11,621 nucleotides of DNA from Pseudonocardiales bacterium (GTDB taxonomy: Bacteria > Actinomycetota > Actinomycetes > Mycobacteriales > Pseudonocardiaceae): assembly GCA_025465385.1 (NCBI GenBank), contig JAODNG010000537.1, positions 1 through 11,621 on the forward strand, in the 5' to 3' direction. How positions within the stretch are numbered: the stretch's first letter is position 1; each line of letters begins with the position of its first letter. Below the pieces are notes generated by a model that was not told where the DNA came from, did not search any database, and saw only the letters and a list, made by a program, of their open reading frames with translations. Below are positions 6,531-11,621 of this stretch, piece after piece. The position numbers were made by a program, and so were the translations under genes.

Positions 6531-6599
6531 ATGGCCACGTTCACTAAACGGCGACACGTGGATTTGCTCCGCGTCGCCGCGCAGGCGTGTTACTGCTGA
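6531..6599 (+). CDS. Leader peptide C (RRHVDLLR...CYC)
   Basis: This 22-residue ORF ends 280 nt before the carbonic anhydrase gene. It begins MATFT and continues KRRHVDLLRVAAQACYC, with the last Cys directly before the stop (C20 and C22). This is the textbook form of the actinobacterial RRHVDLLR leader family as I recall it, and clearer than A or B. A short GTGAAA precedes the ATG. Tandem Cys-Tyr-Cys codons at the stop would make termination sensitive to Cys-tRNA. In M. tuberculosis the closest carbonic anhydrase I recall, Rv1284, lies beside the sulfate-assimilation genes cysDN, which makes a sulfur-type leader here less odd than it looks. The regulatory role is inferred. Confidence 0.8.
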   Translation: MATFTKRRHVDLLRVAAQACYC

Positions 6600-6637
6600 T
6601 CGGCTGGTCCCTATCTGCTCCATGCACCCTGGTGACG

Positions 6638-6747
6638 ATGTCCCTTGTCGGACATGATCCCGGTTGTTAGGCGACCACTAATCCCGGCGCTGGCCGCCGT
6701 CAGCGTACCTGTTTCGCCTCAGGCACCGCCGGCAATGAATCATGTCC
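6638..6747 (+). promoter_or_regulatory. Mutually exclusive stems, candidate attenuator
   Basis: ATGTCC (6638-6643) can pair with GGACAT (6650-6655) in a tight 6-bp hairpin. The same right arm, extended to GGACATGAT (6650-6658), can instead pair perfectly over 9 bp with ATCATGTCC (6739-6747). The two pairings exclude each other, as in an RNA switch, and lie between leader C and its target. Downstream are a TATATT (6752-6757), a possible -10 of a second promoter, and a 6-bp hairpin CGGCCT/AGGCCG at 6784-6801. The rest of 6600-6879 shows no gene. Confidence 0.4.
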
Positions 6748-6879
6748 GGAATATATTAGAAGCGATTCCTGGGATCTCGAAGCCGGCCTGTAGTTAGGCC
6801 GTGCGTCGGCCCGTGACCTACCCGCTCGCATGGCTGATTTCCGGTGCCCGAATTCATTCCCCGCACATCAGGAGTGTAC

Positions 6880-7437
6880 GTGTCTGTCACTGATGAACTG
6901 CTCGCCAACAATTCCCACTACACCGAGACTTTCAATGGGAAGTTGCCGCTGCCGCCCGCCAAGCACGTCGCCGTCGTGGCCTGCATGGACGCCCGCCTGG
7001 ACGTCTACCGCATCCTGGGCCTTAACGAGGGTGAGGCGCACGTCATCCGCAACGCCGGAGGAGTGATCACCGACGACGAGATTCGCTCGCTGGCCATCAG
7101 CCAGCGGCTGCTCGGTACCCAGGAGATCATCCTTATCCACCACACCGACTGCGGAATGCTCACCTTCACCGACGACCAGTTCAAGAAGTCCATCCAAGAC
7201 GAGACCGGGATAAAGCCGGGGTGGTCCGCCGAGGCCTTCCCAGACCTTGACGAGAACGTCCTGCAGTCGATCGCGCGGATCAAGGCGAGCCCGTTCGTGC
7301 CGAACAAAGAGTCCGTCCGCGGGTTCGTGTTCGACGTAGCGACAGGCAGGCTCCGCGAGGCACAGGATCCTGACCAAAGTCCCTCCGAGCTGAACACCTC
7401 CTTCTTAGGTCGCTTAGCTAGACGCCTAGGAGCGTGA
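6880..7437 (+). CDS. Beta-class carbonic anhydrase
   Basis: The 185-residue product interconverts CO2 and bicarbonate. The zinc site is complete: C35, D37 and R39 in VACMDARLD, and H88 and C91 in HHTDCGM. The order of motifs (VTDELLANN, HVIRNAGGVITDDEIRSLAISQRLLGT, LTFTDDQFKKSIQDETGI, VRGFVFDVATGRL) closely matches my recollection of mycobacterial Rv1284. The last 20 or so residues, ending in a basic LARRLGA, look like an extra tail compared with that shorter enzyme. I chose GTG at 6880 because AGGAG at 6870-6874 is well placed and the product then begins like Rv1284; GTG at 6844 is a less likely alternative. It is the first gene behind leader C, and MarR follows. Confidence 0.92.
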   Translation: MSVTDELLANNSHYTETFNGKLPLPPAKHVAVVACMDARLDVYRILGLNEGEAHVIRNAGGVITDDEIRSLAISQRLLGTQEIILIHHTDCGMLTFTDDQFKKSIQDETGIKPGWSAEAFPDLDENVLQSIARIKASPFVPNKESVRGFVFDVATGRLREAQDPDQSPSELNTSFLGRLARRLGA

Positions 7438-7440
7438 GCA

Positions 7441-7471
7441 CGGGGACGGGGGATGCTACGCCACGTCCCCG
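7441..7471 (+). terminator. GC-rich hairpin after carbonic anhydrase
   Basis: CGGGGACG (7441-7448) and CGTCCCCG (7464-7471) form a perfect 8-bp stem with a 15-nt loop, 4 nt after the carbonic anhydrase stop and before the marR start. No U-run follows. It may terminate part of the transcripts or set the ratio of the two genes. Confidence 0.5.
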
Positions 7472-7526
7472 GGGTGAGCCCGCTGAGAGCCGACCCAGCA
7501 ATCGCTACGCAGGAAGGATCCAAGGC

Positions 7527-8117
7527 ATGAACAAGACCATTCCCCGCGGCACCATGCACGGCGCATTGCGCGCAGTTAAGCAGCCGCGCTACCAGGTGGA
7601 GGAGTTCCGTGCTAATGGCGGCCACACCACGGCGGGAGTGTCGGCGAAGGAAATCGCCTGGCTCATCGCCCACCTGCAGACAGTGGTTGCTGCTAGCCCC
7701 GCAGCCTGGGCAGGCAGGGGAATGACACTGCTGCAAATCACCGCACTGCATCTCATTAGCGCGCGGGCACCAGTCACCCTCACTGACCTGGCCCAGGCTC
7801 TGGGGACCGGGTCGCCGGCCACCAGTGTGATGGTCGATCGGCTGATCCGCACCGGATTGGTGTCCAAGGCGCCGGACCCGCAGGACCGTCGGCGGGTTGA
7901 ACTGACCATCACCGACCACGCCAAAACAATGATAGGTGAAATAAACTCGAATACCGCCAGACGCCTCCAGTCCGCGCTTAACGACATAGGCCAGCAGGGC
8001 CGTCGCTACGTTATCGAGGTGCTCAGGGACACCATACGACGATCCGCAGGACAGCCAACGAAGCGGCGTCCTTCTCGCAGTGCAGGAGCACCGAGTGCGG
8101 GCCCGGGTCCGCAGTGA
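7527..8117 (+). CDS. MarR family transcriptional regulator
   Basis: The 196-residue product is a winged-helix repressor or activator of the MarR type, expected to bind palindromic operators as a dimer. The recognition region reads VTLTDLAQALGTGSPATSVMVDRLIRTGLV (83-112) and the wing DPQDRRRVELTITDHA (117-132), the standard MarR signature. The C-terminus from about residue 172 is basic, Pro/Ser-rich and probably disordered. I chose ATG 7527 for its AGGAAGGA at 7511-7518. An in-frame GTG at 7434 overlaps the carbonic anhydrase stop (GTGA) and would add 31 unremarkable residues. No ligand-specific residues, such as a Cys for oxidant sensing, are evident: the protein has no cysteine at all, so a thiol-based OhrR-like mechanism is unlikely. 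Confidence 0.88.
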   Translation: MNKTIPRGTMHGALRAVKQPRYQVEEFRANGGHTTAGVSAKEIAWLIAHLQTVVAASPAAWAGRGMTLLQITALHLISARAPVTLTDLAQALGTGSPATSVMVDRLIRTGLVSKAPDPQDRRRVELTITDHAKTMIGEINSNTARRLQSALNDIGQQGRRYVIEVLRDTIRRSAGQPTKRRPSRSAGAPSAGPGPQ

Positions 8118-8169
8118 GCAGCGGCGCCACCAATAACGTCACGACGCGCGAGGCGGGAGTCGGTGTTGG

Positions 8170-8483
8170 ATGACGGGTATGTGGCTCGCGCTGATGGTGA
8201 TAGCCACGGCTGGGGCGTTCGGACTCCTCTGGCGAGCCCGCCAGGGGCGGGTGCGGTCGGCTTCCAAACTACCGCCGCCACAATCCCAGGGATCCGGCAC
8301 ACCGAGCTGGACCTCACCCAGTACCCGGAGCTGGCCAGCCTGCTAGCGGTGCGTTCGACGCCCACCACGCTGGCAGTCGCGCGCAGCGGCCACGAGCTGT
8401 TTCGGGTCACCGGTGTCCCCCGTCGGAAGGAGCTGCTCAGTGTTCTGCAACAACATCTATGGCCAGGAACCTCAGGAGCATCC
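8170..8483 (+). pseudogene. Thioredoxin family protein, CxxC region deleted
   Basis: Two pieces of one thioredoxin-like gene lie in different frames. From ATG 8170 the first frame gives a membrane anchor, MTGMWLALMVIATAGAFGLLW, and a basic stretch (WRARQGRVRS), then drifts to a stop at 8344-8346. The second frame carries the C-terminal half from about 8294: IPGIRHTELDLTQYPELA, then VRSTPTTLAVARSGHELF with the cis-Pro TPT motif and VTGVPRRKELLSVLQQHL. The 40-50 residues between them in intact homologues, which hold the WCxxC-type active site, are missing. An internal deletion with frameshift explains this. The C-terminal frame runs without a stop into DUF4395, so a fused product from GTG 8163 is possible but would have no redox centre. 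GGGAG at 8155-8159 still precedes the start. Confidence 0.75.
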
Positions 8484-8942
8484 ATGACTCAATCGCATTC
8501 CGTCGATCCCGTCATCGATCCTCGAGGTCCTAGGTTCGCGGCCTGGGTAACCGCTGCAGTGCTCGTCATCGTGCTGGTGACGGCCAGCACCTTGATACTC
8601 GCTGCGCAGGCAATCGTCTTCGCGGTCGGCGCGTTTGCCGGCCTACAGCTGCACCCCTACGGCCTGATCTACCGCACCTTCGTGGCCCACCGGCTTGGCC
8701 CACCCACTGAGTGGGAGGACCCCGTACCAGTCCGATTCGCCCAAGGCGTCGGCCTCGCCTTTACCATCGTCGGCACCATCGGATACGCCACCGGACTCAC
8801 CGCGCTGGCCCTCACCGTTACCGCCCTAGCGCTCGGCGCGGCCTTCCTCAACGCCGCATTTGGCTTGTGCCTGGGCTGCGAGATCTACCTCCGGTTACCG
8901 CTTCAGTCGCGCAGCCGACAAGCACCCCGTAGCGCTCGGTAA
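8484..8942 (+). CDS. DUF4395 integral membrane protein
   Basis: The 152-residue product matches DUF4395, a small actinobacterial membrane family usually encoded beside a membrane-anchored thioredoxin or sulfurtransferase. It begins with IDPRGPRFAAWVTA, has hydrophobic spans at about residues 18-41, 42-54, 88-107 and 108-126, the family block YGLIYRTFVAHRLGPP...EDPVPVRFAQGVGL (59-91), and the terminal FLNAAFGLCLGCEIYL with the CxxC pair C129/C132. ATG 8484 has AGGAG at 8474-8478 and falls at the domain boundary, so this start is preferred over the longer ORF from 8163. The neighbouring thioredoxin is broken, leaving this likely redox partner alone. The function is unknown; a membrane thiol-relay role is inferred from the CxxC and the pairing. 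Confidence 0.88.
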   Translation: MTQSHSVDPVIDPRGPRFAAWVTAAVLVIVLVTASTLILAAQAIVFAVGAFAGLQLHPYGLIYRTFVAHRLGPPTEWEDPVPVRFAQGVGLAFTIVGTIGYATGLTALALTVTALALGAAFLNAAFGLCLGCEIYLRLPLQSRSRQAPRSAR

Positions 8943-8956
8943 CATGGCTGACGCCG

Positions 8957-8976
8957 GTCAGATTATGGCATCTGAC
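8957..8976. terminator. Hairpin between convergent genes
   Basis: GTCAGAT (8957-8963) and ATCTGAC (8970-8976) form a perfect 7-bp stem with a 6-nt loop, 14 nt after the DUF4395 stop and downstream of the convergent dioxygenase gene. It could stop transcription from both sides, although no U-run is present. The rest of 8943-9092 holds nothing I recognise. Confidence 0.5.
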
Positions 8977-9092
8977 ATCGCGGCGCTCCTGCACGGGAAC
9001 GGCCCCGTCGGCCCGGGACATGGCTCCGCACTGGATGCGCACGGTGCAGATCCGGCCTGAGCTGAATACAGCGTCGGCCGTCGGCGCCGGTA

Positions 9093-9974
9093 CTACCGGG
9101 AGTCGGCTGCTTCGCAGACAGCGATCAGTGGCACGGTCGGCAGACCTGAGTGGGCCGGATACGGCGGGAAGAATCCGTCATGAAGCACGTCGTCGCCGGG
9201 AAGCTGATAGCGGCGGTAGATGTAGCCGCCCGGAGCGTCGGAGAAGCGCGTCGCCGCCGGCAGGACATGAGCAGCCAGGGAGTTTCGCCAGGTTCCGGCT
9301 CGGCGGCCTGCCCCGGCCCCGTGCCAGACGTTCCCGTCGTGAAAGACAACCGACCCTGCCGGCACCTCCAGCGCAACGACGCCTGGGTCCACGACGCCCG
9401 CAGCTTTAGCCGAAGCCCGCATGCGTGCTCGATGGTCGTCACCCGGCGCGTGGAAATCCAGGGGTAGCGGAACGGTCGGCCAAGTGTGCGATCCGGGGAC
9501 GTACTCGATCGTCGCGGCATCGGCGTAGGTGTCGTCGAAGGTCATCCAGCAAGTGGTAAGTGTCGCCGGGACCAGGTAGTCGATGAAGGAGTTGTCCTGG
9601 TGCAGCGCCGAAGCCCGCGCCAGAGGCGGTTTGATCCAGATGGTGTCCTGGCCGAGCCGGCTGCCGTCCCAGGCCTGCAGGTGGTCGACCCAGTGGCCGA
9701 TCCACTCGGCTTGGACCAGCGACGCGATAGCTGGGTCACTCTTCCAGGCGTTGGCCATGTGCCGGGTGGCGTCGGGAAGGCTGATTCCCTCCCGCCAGTA
9801 CCACTCGTCAGGGTAAACGCCAGTCGGGAAAGCGCCTGTGAAGAGCCTGTCGAGGCGTTTGCGGAACCACCCGCACTGCTCGGCTGTGAAGGCCGGCTCC
9901 ATCACCACGAACCCGTCGCGGTGGAAGTACTCACGGGCCGTGTCTGGCGTGCTCCAACTGATGACTGGGTACAT
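9093..9974 (-). CDS. Phytanoyl-CoA dioxygenase (PhyH) family protein
   Basis: The 293-residue product is a non-heme Fe(II)/2-oxoglutarate dioxygenase of the PhyH family, which hydroxylates or otherwise oxidises small molecules and lipids. The iron site is H125 and D127 in SALHQDNSF and H218 in VFHDGNVWHGAG; R230 in TWRNSLAAH should bind 2-oxoglutarate. IEYVPGSHTW (157-166) and the N-terminal FHRDGFVVMEPAFT are also typical. No Shine-Dalgarno precedes ATG 9974, but the minus strand has TACTCT (complement of 9981-9986) six bases upstream, so a leaderless transcript is possible. It is transcribed against the sulfur modules with no shared operon, so its substrate cannot be inferred. Many actinobacterial PhyH enzymes act in secondary metabolism. 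Confidence 0.88.
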   Translation of the reverse strand: MYPVISWSTPDTAREYFHRDGFVVMEPAFTAEQCGWFRKRLDRLFTGAFPTGVYPDEWYWREGISLPDATRHMANAWKSDPAIASLVQAEWIGHWVDHLQAWDGSRLGQDTIWIKPPLARASALHQDNSFIDYLVPATLTTCWMTFDDTYADAATIEYVPGSHTWPTVPLPLDFHAPGDDHRARMRASAKAAGVVDPGVVALEVPAGSVVFHDGNVWHGAGAGRRAGTWRNSLAAHVLPAATRFSDAPGGYIYRRYQLPGDDVLHDGFFPPYPAHSGLPTVPLIAVCEAADSR

Positions 9975-10345
9975 GCCCAGAGAGTAGGTGAAGCCTCTGG
10001 AGGCGGCGGTGGCGATGAACCTGCGAGAAAATTCGCACCGACTGGCGCGTAGAAGATTCGGTAGCCACGTTGAGTGATCAAGGTGGCTTGCTGTAGTGGA
10101 AGAGGGTGATGCGCTGCATCAGCCGTGGCTCGGCACGATAGTCGCCTGATCCTTCAGCAACTAGGGTTTATCCCCGCAGGGAAGGGGGTTCGCTTCCCTT
10201 GCTCTCGCTTGCAAGCCTCGGCGAGTCGTGTGCGTCGTGTGAATCTCGCCATGATGCTGGTTAATTTTTTGTCTTTTCCACTTGCATCTTCCACCCTGTG
10301 CGGTCGTGCGGCTCGGTTTGCGTGTACGCCTCGCCGCGAACCTAT
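9975..10345. other. Intergenic region with one strong hairpin
   Basis: No gene is recognisable. AGGGAAG (10178-10184) and CTTCCCT (10193-10199) form a perfect 7-bp stem with an 8-nt loop, and a GCTTGCAAGC palindrome follows at 10207-10216. The base composition around 10250-10310 is more AT-rich than the neighbouring genes, with a run of T, which suggests junction or transferred DNA. Confidence 0.5.
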
Positions 10346-10371
10346 GTTTACCATTGGTTCACGTTGGGTAT
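10346..10371 (+). promoter_or_regulatory. SigF/SigB-type stress promoter
   Basis: GTTT (10346-10349), a 16-nt spacer and GGGTAT (10366-10371) match the mycobacterial SigF consensus GTTT-N15/17-GGGTAT and the similar streptomycete SigB type. Transcription would start near 10378, leaving about 34 nt of leader with a strong ribosome-binding site before the ATG at 10412. Confidence 0.65.
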
Positions 10372-10411
10372 CCTAATGTCAAGCTACAGCACCAGGAAGG
10401 AAGGATTGGCC

Positions 10412-10783
10412 ATGAGGAACAGTTCGGAGACAGAGGAAACGGGATCGGGTGTGACCGGTAGATCAGGAGTAGCCTATGACCCCGAAAGGATGGGAGAGCC
10501 TGGCCAAGCTGGAGTCCCCATGGGAGACCAATATCCCAGTAACGAAAAGAAGGGTGAAGTGGACGACTCGATCAGAGCGGACGTCCACGTCCCGGGACCT
10601 TACCCCTCCGATCAAGGTGATCCCACCGGTGAGCCCCTTTCCTCCGAACCGGAGCCCACAGAGGTCACACGAGACGCGGGGTCGCTTGGAAGCCTGACCG
10701 AGGACGTTAGCACGTCGACAATGCGGGAAGACACCGGAGGATTAGGCAGCCCAACGCTCGATGATGAGAAACGCGCGGATTAG
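10412..10783 (+). CDS. Small acidic disordered protein, stress-type promoter
   Basis: I do not recognise this 123-residue protein. It is hydrophilic and rich in Glu, Asp, Gly, Ser, Thr and Pro. It has no cysteine, no hydrophobic segment long enough for a membrane span and no signal peptide, so it is probably cytosolic and intrinsically disordered. A loose internal repeat is visible near the end (DAGSLGSLTEDV and DTGGLGSPTLDD). ATG 10412 is chosen because GGAAGGAAGGA at 10395-10405 is well placed and the SigF-type promoter would start transcription just after the alternative ATG at 10376. Hydrophilic proteins of this kind under general-stress sigma control are known in actinobacteria (hydrophilin-like), but no function is implied. 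It stands alone between a dioxygenase and insertion-sequence debris. Confidence 0.7.
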   Translation: MRNSSETEETGSGVTGRSGVAYDPERMGEPGQAGVPMGDQYPSNEKKGEVDDSIRADVHVPGPYPSDQGDPTGEPLSSEPEPTEVTRDAGSLGSLTEDVSTSTMREDTGGLGSPTLDDEKRAD

Positions 10784-10825
10784 TAAGTTGACTGCTTAGG
10801 CCCTTCTCTGACCAGTCATACAGAA

Positions 10826-10847
10826 GTAGGAGTGGTCCAGCTCCTGC
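10826..10847 (+). terminator. Possible terminator of the acidic protein gene
   Basis: GTAGGAG (10826-10832) pairs with CTCCTGC (10841-10847) over 7 bp with one G-U and an 8-nt loop, 42 nt after the stop. No U-run follows. Confidence 0.35.
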
Positions 10848-10880
10848 CTCCGGCTACGTGTCTAACAAATACTGCCGACC

Positions 10881-10913
10881 ATGAGGTCTCAGAACCCAAT
10901 TCTGGGGCCTCAT
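10881..10913. other. Strong 14-bp hairpin at IS relic edge
   Basis: ATGAGGTCTCAGAA (10881-10894) and TTCTGGGGCCTCAT (10900-10913) pair over 14 positions with two wobble pairs and a 5-nt loop. It lies where similarity to IS6 transposase fades. It could be a terminator, the scar of another insertion, or a repeat of unknown kind. Confidence 0.5.
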
Positions 10914-11248
10914 TTCGCTCGAGCGCACGGATGAAGAACCGGTGAGTGGCCGCAAGATTCCGTCCCTCCGCAAAAAGGACGTCAATACCTGCCCAAACCG
11001 GTCGATCGCTCGGCACAGATAGACCCCATCGCCCGGCGCCTTTGACATACTCTCATCGACGAACCACCGATCACCCGGAGCGCGCCGGCAGGGTCGTGCA
11101 GCGTCGATCAGCAGTGGAGTGAATCGCTTCACCCACCGATACACACTCACGTGATTACATTGATGCCCGCTCGGCCAGCAGTTCATCAACGTCTCGGTGA
11201 CTCGACGAGCTGTAGCGGGAGACACAGGAGTCCGGCGGTGATGAAGAT
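10903..11248 (-). pseudogene. IS6 family transposase relic, frameshifted and truncated
   Basis: Three frames together recover part of an IS6-family DDE transposase. HRDVDELLAER comes first in one frame. After a shift near 11165 the next frame gives CNHVSVYRWVKRFTPLLIDAARPC, GDRWFVDES with the first catalytic Asp, and YLCRAIDRFGQV. After a one-base loss near 10987 the third frame gives IDVLFAEGRNLAATHRFFIRALERNEAP. The second and third catalytic acids are absent because the copy ends there, and the N-terminus is cut where the Tn3-like end begins. The helix-turn-helix to core order is normal, so this is decay and not rearrangement. It cannot encode an active enzyme. Confidence 0.8.
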
Positions 11249-11621
11249 GGGGTGGGAACCGAATACGCCAGAAAGGGGCCGCGGCCGGGTGTAGTCCCTG
11301 GTCAAGGCCAGTTTGAGGCGAGCTCGCCGGGAGTGGCTAGGGTTGGCCGGTCCTGGTCGTGATCTGGCTGGAGTGTCGGGTTGGCGTCGATCGATCGGAC
11401 CGCCTATCCGCGGTTCAAGCGGGTGGTGTCCGCTCGGGAGCTGGCCGAGGCGTTCACCCCGACCCCCGAGGAGATCACGTGGGCGCGGGGCCGCACCCAG
11501 AGCGACGAGCACTTCCTGGCCCTGGTTGCGCGGCTCAAGTCGTATCAGCGGTTGGGGTACTTCCCGAAGCTGGACGCCACCCCGGCCGTGGTGATCAACC
11601 ACGTGCGGACCGCGATCGAGC
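11249..11621 (+). mobile_element. Left end of Tn3-family element (partial)
   Basis: A GGGG-start sequence at 11249, running GGGGTGGGAACCGAATACGC and on to about 11279, looks like a Tn3-type terminal inverted repeat. It abuts the point where IS6 similarity stops and lies 132 nt before a Tn3-family transposase reading inward. I infer that the element inserted into the IS6 relic. The other end lies outside the window, so neither the repeat nor a target duplication can be confirmed. Confidence 0.5.
11381..11621 (+). CDS. Tn3 family transposase, N-terminal part
   Basis: The first 80 codons of a gene that leaves the window encode the N-terminal (DUF4158-type) region of a large Tn3-family transposase. 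It begins with ASIDRTAYPRFKR after the initiator, then SARELAEAFTPTPEEITWARG and HFLALVARLKSYQRLGYFPK, a pattern I recall from streptomycete and mycobacterial Tn3-like transposases of about 1000 residues. The start is TTG at 11381 with GGAG at 11370-11373, seven bases away. The frame is intact to the edge. The catalytic DDE domain would lie beyond the window. Confidence 0.82.
   Translation, partial: MASIDRTAYPRFKRVVSARELAEAFTPTPEEITWARGRTQSDEHFLALVARLKSYQRLGYFPKLDATPAVVINHVRTAIE

Noticed and set aside
7471..7526. TPP-riboswitch-like GGGGTGAGCCCGCTGAGAG before marR
   Set aside because: The GGGGTG...CTGAGA part resembles a THI box, but the conserved CTGATC core and downstream stem are missing and marR is not a thiamine gene.
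10154..10252. Minus-strand MARFTRRTRLAEACK, resembling the start of leader C
   Set aside because: Only the first few residues are similar. There is no HVD core and no terminal Cys cluster, and the frame continues well past leader length.
1..11621. CRISPR arrays, tRNA and rRNA genes
   Set aside because: I saw no regularly spaced repeats, tRNA arm patterns or rRNA segments in the window.

Overview
The window is GC-rich with actinobacterial signals: many GTG starts and one TTG start, a GTTT-N16-GGGTAT (SigF/SigB-type) promoter, a beta-carbonic anhydrase that I recall as closely resembling mycobacterial Rv1284, and a thioredoxin/DUF4395 pair. I infer an actinobacterium, perhaps of the Mycobacteriales/Pseudonocardiaceae. 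The genus cannot be read from the sequence.

Layout. Positions 1-261 hold no clear gene. From 299 to about 8940 everything intact is on the plus strand and falls into three modules. Each module opens with a tiny Cys-rich ORF carrying an RRH[IV]D motif. Module 1: leader A (299-412), an OsmC-family protein (599-1159) and an FAD-dependent monooxygenase (1184-2443). Module 2: leader B (2575-2658), a second OsmC-family protein (2704-3243), metY (3275-4567), a CoA-binding protein (4605-5090) and metX (5087-6199), tightly spaced and clearly an operon. Module 3: leader C (6531-6599), a beta-carbonic anhydrase (6880-7437), a MarR regulator (7527-8117), a thioredoxin pseudogene that has lost its CxxC region (8170-8483) and DUF4395 (8484-8942). 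A decayed fourth leader lies on the minus strand at 6358-6423 with no target gene.

Function. MetX and MetY make homocysteine/methionine from O-acetylhomoserine and sulfide or a thiol. The leaders resemble the short 'RRHVDLLR...C' leader peptides of actinobacterial sulfur genes and the Cys-rich attenuator ORFs of mycobacteria. The most economical reading is one cysteine- or sulfur-responsive regulon of three transcription units. The monooxygenase and OsmC proteins could supply or protect reduced sulfur, but that is inference.

The right end is accessory DNA. It holds a minus-strand PhyH-type dioxygenase (9093-9974), a small acidic, disordered protein behind a SigF-type promoter (10412-10783), a frameshifted IS6-family transposase relic on the minus strand (10903-11248), and the start of a Tn3-family element whose transposase (TTG start at 11381) runs off the window.
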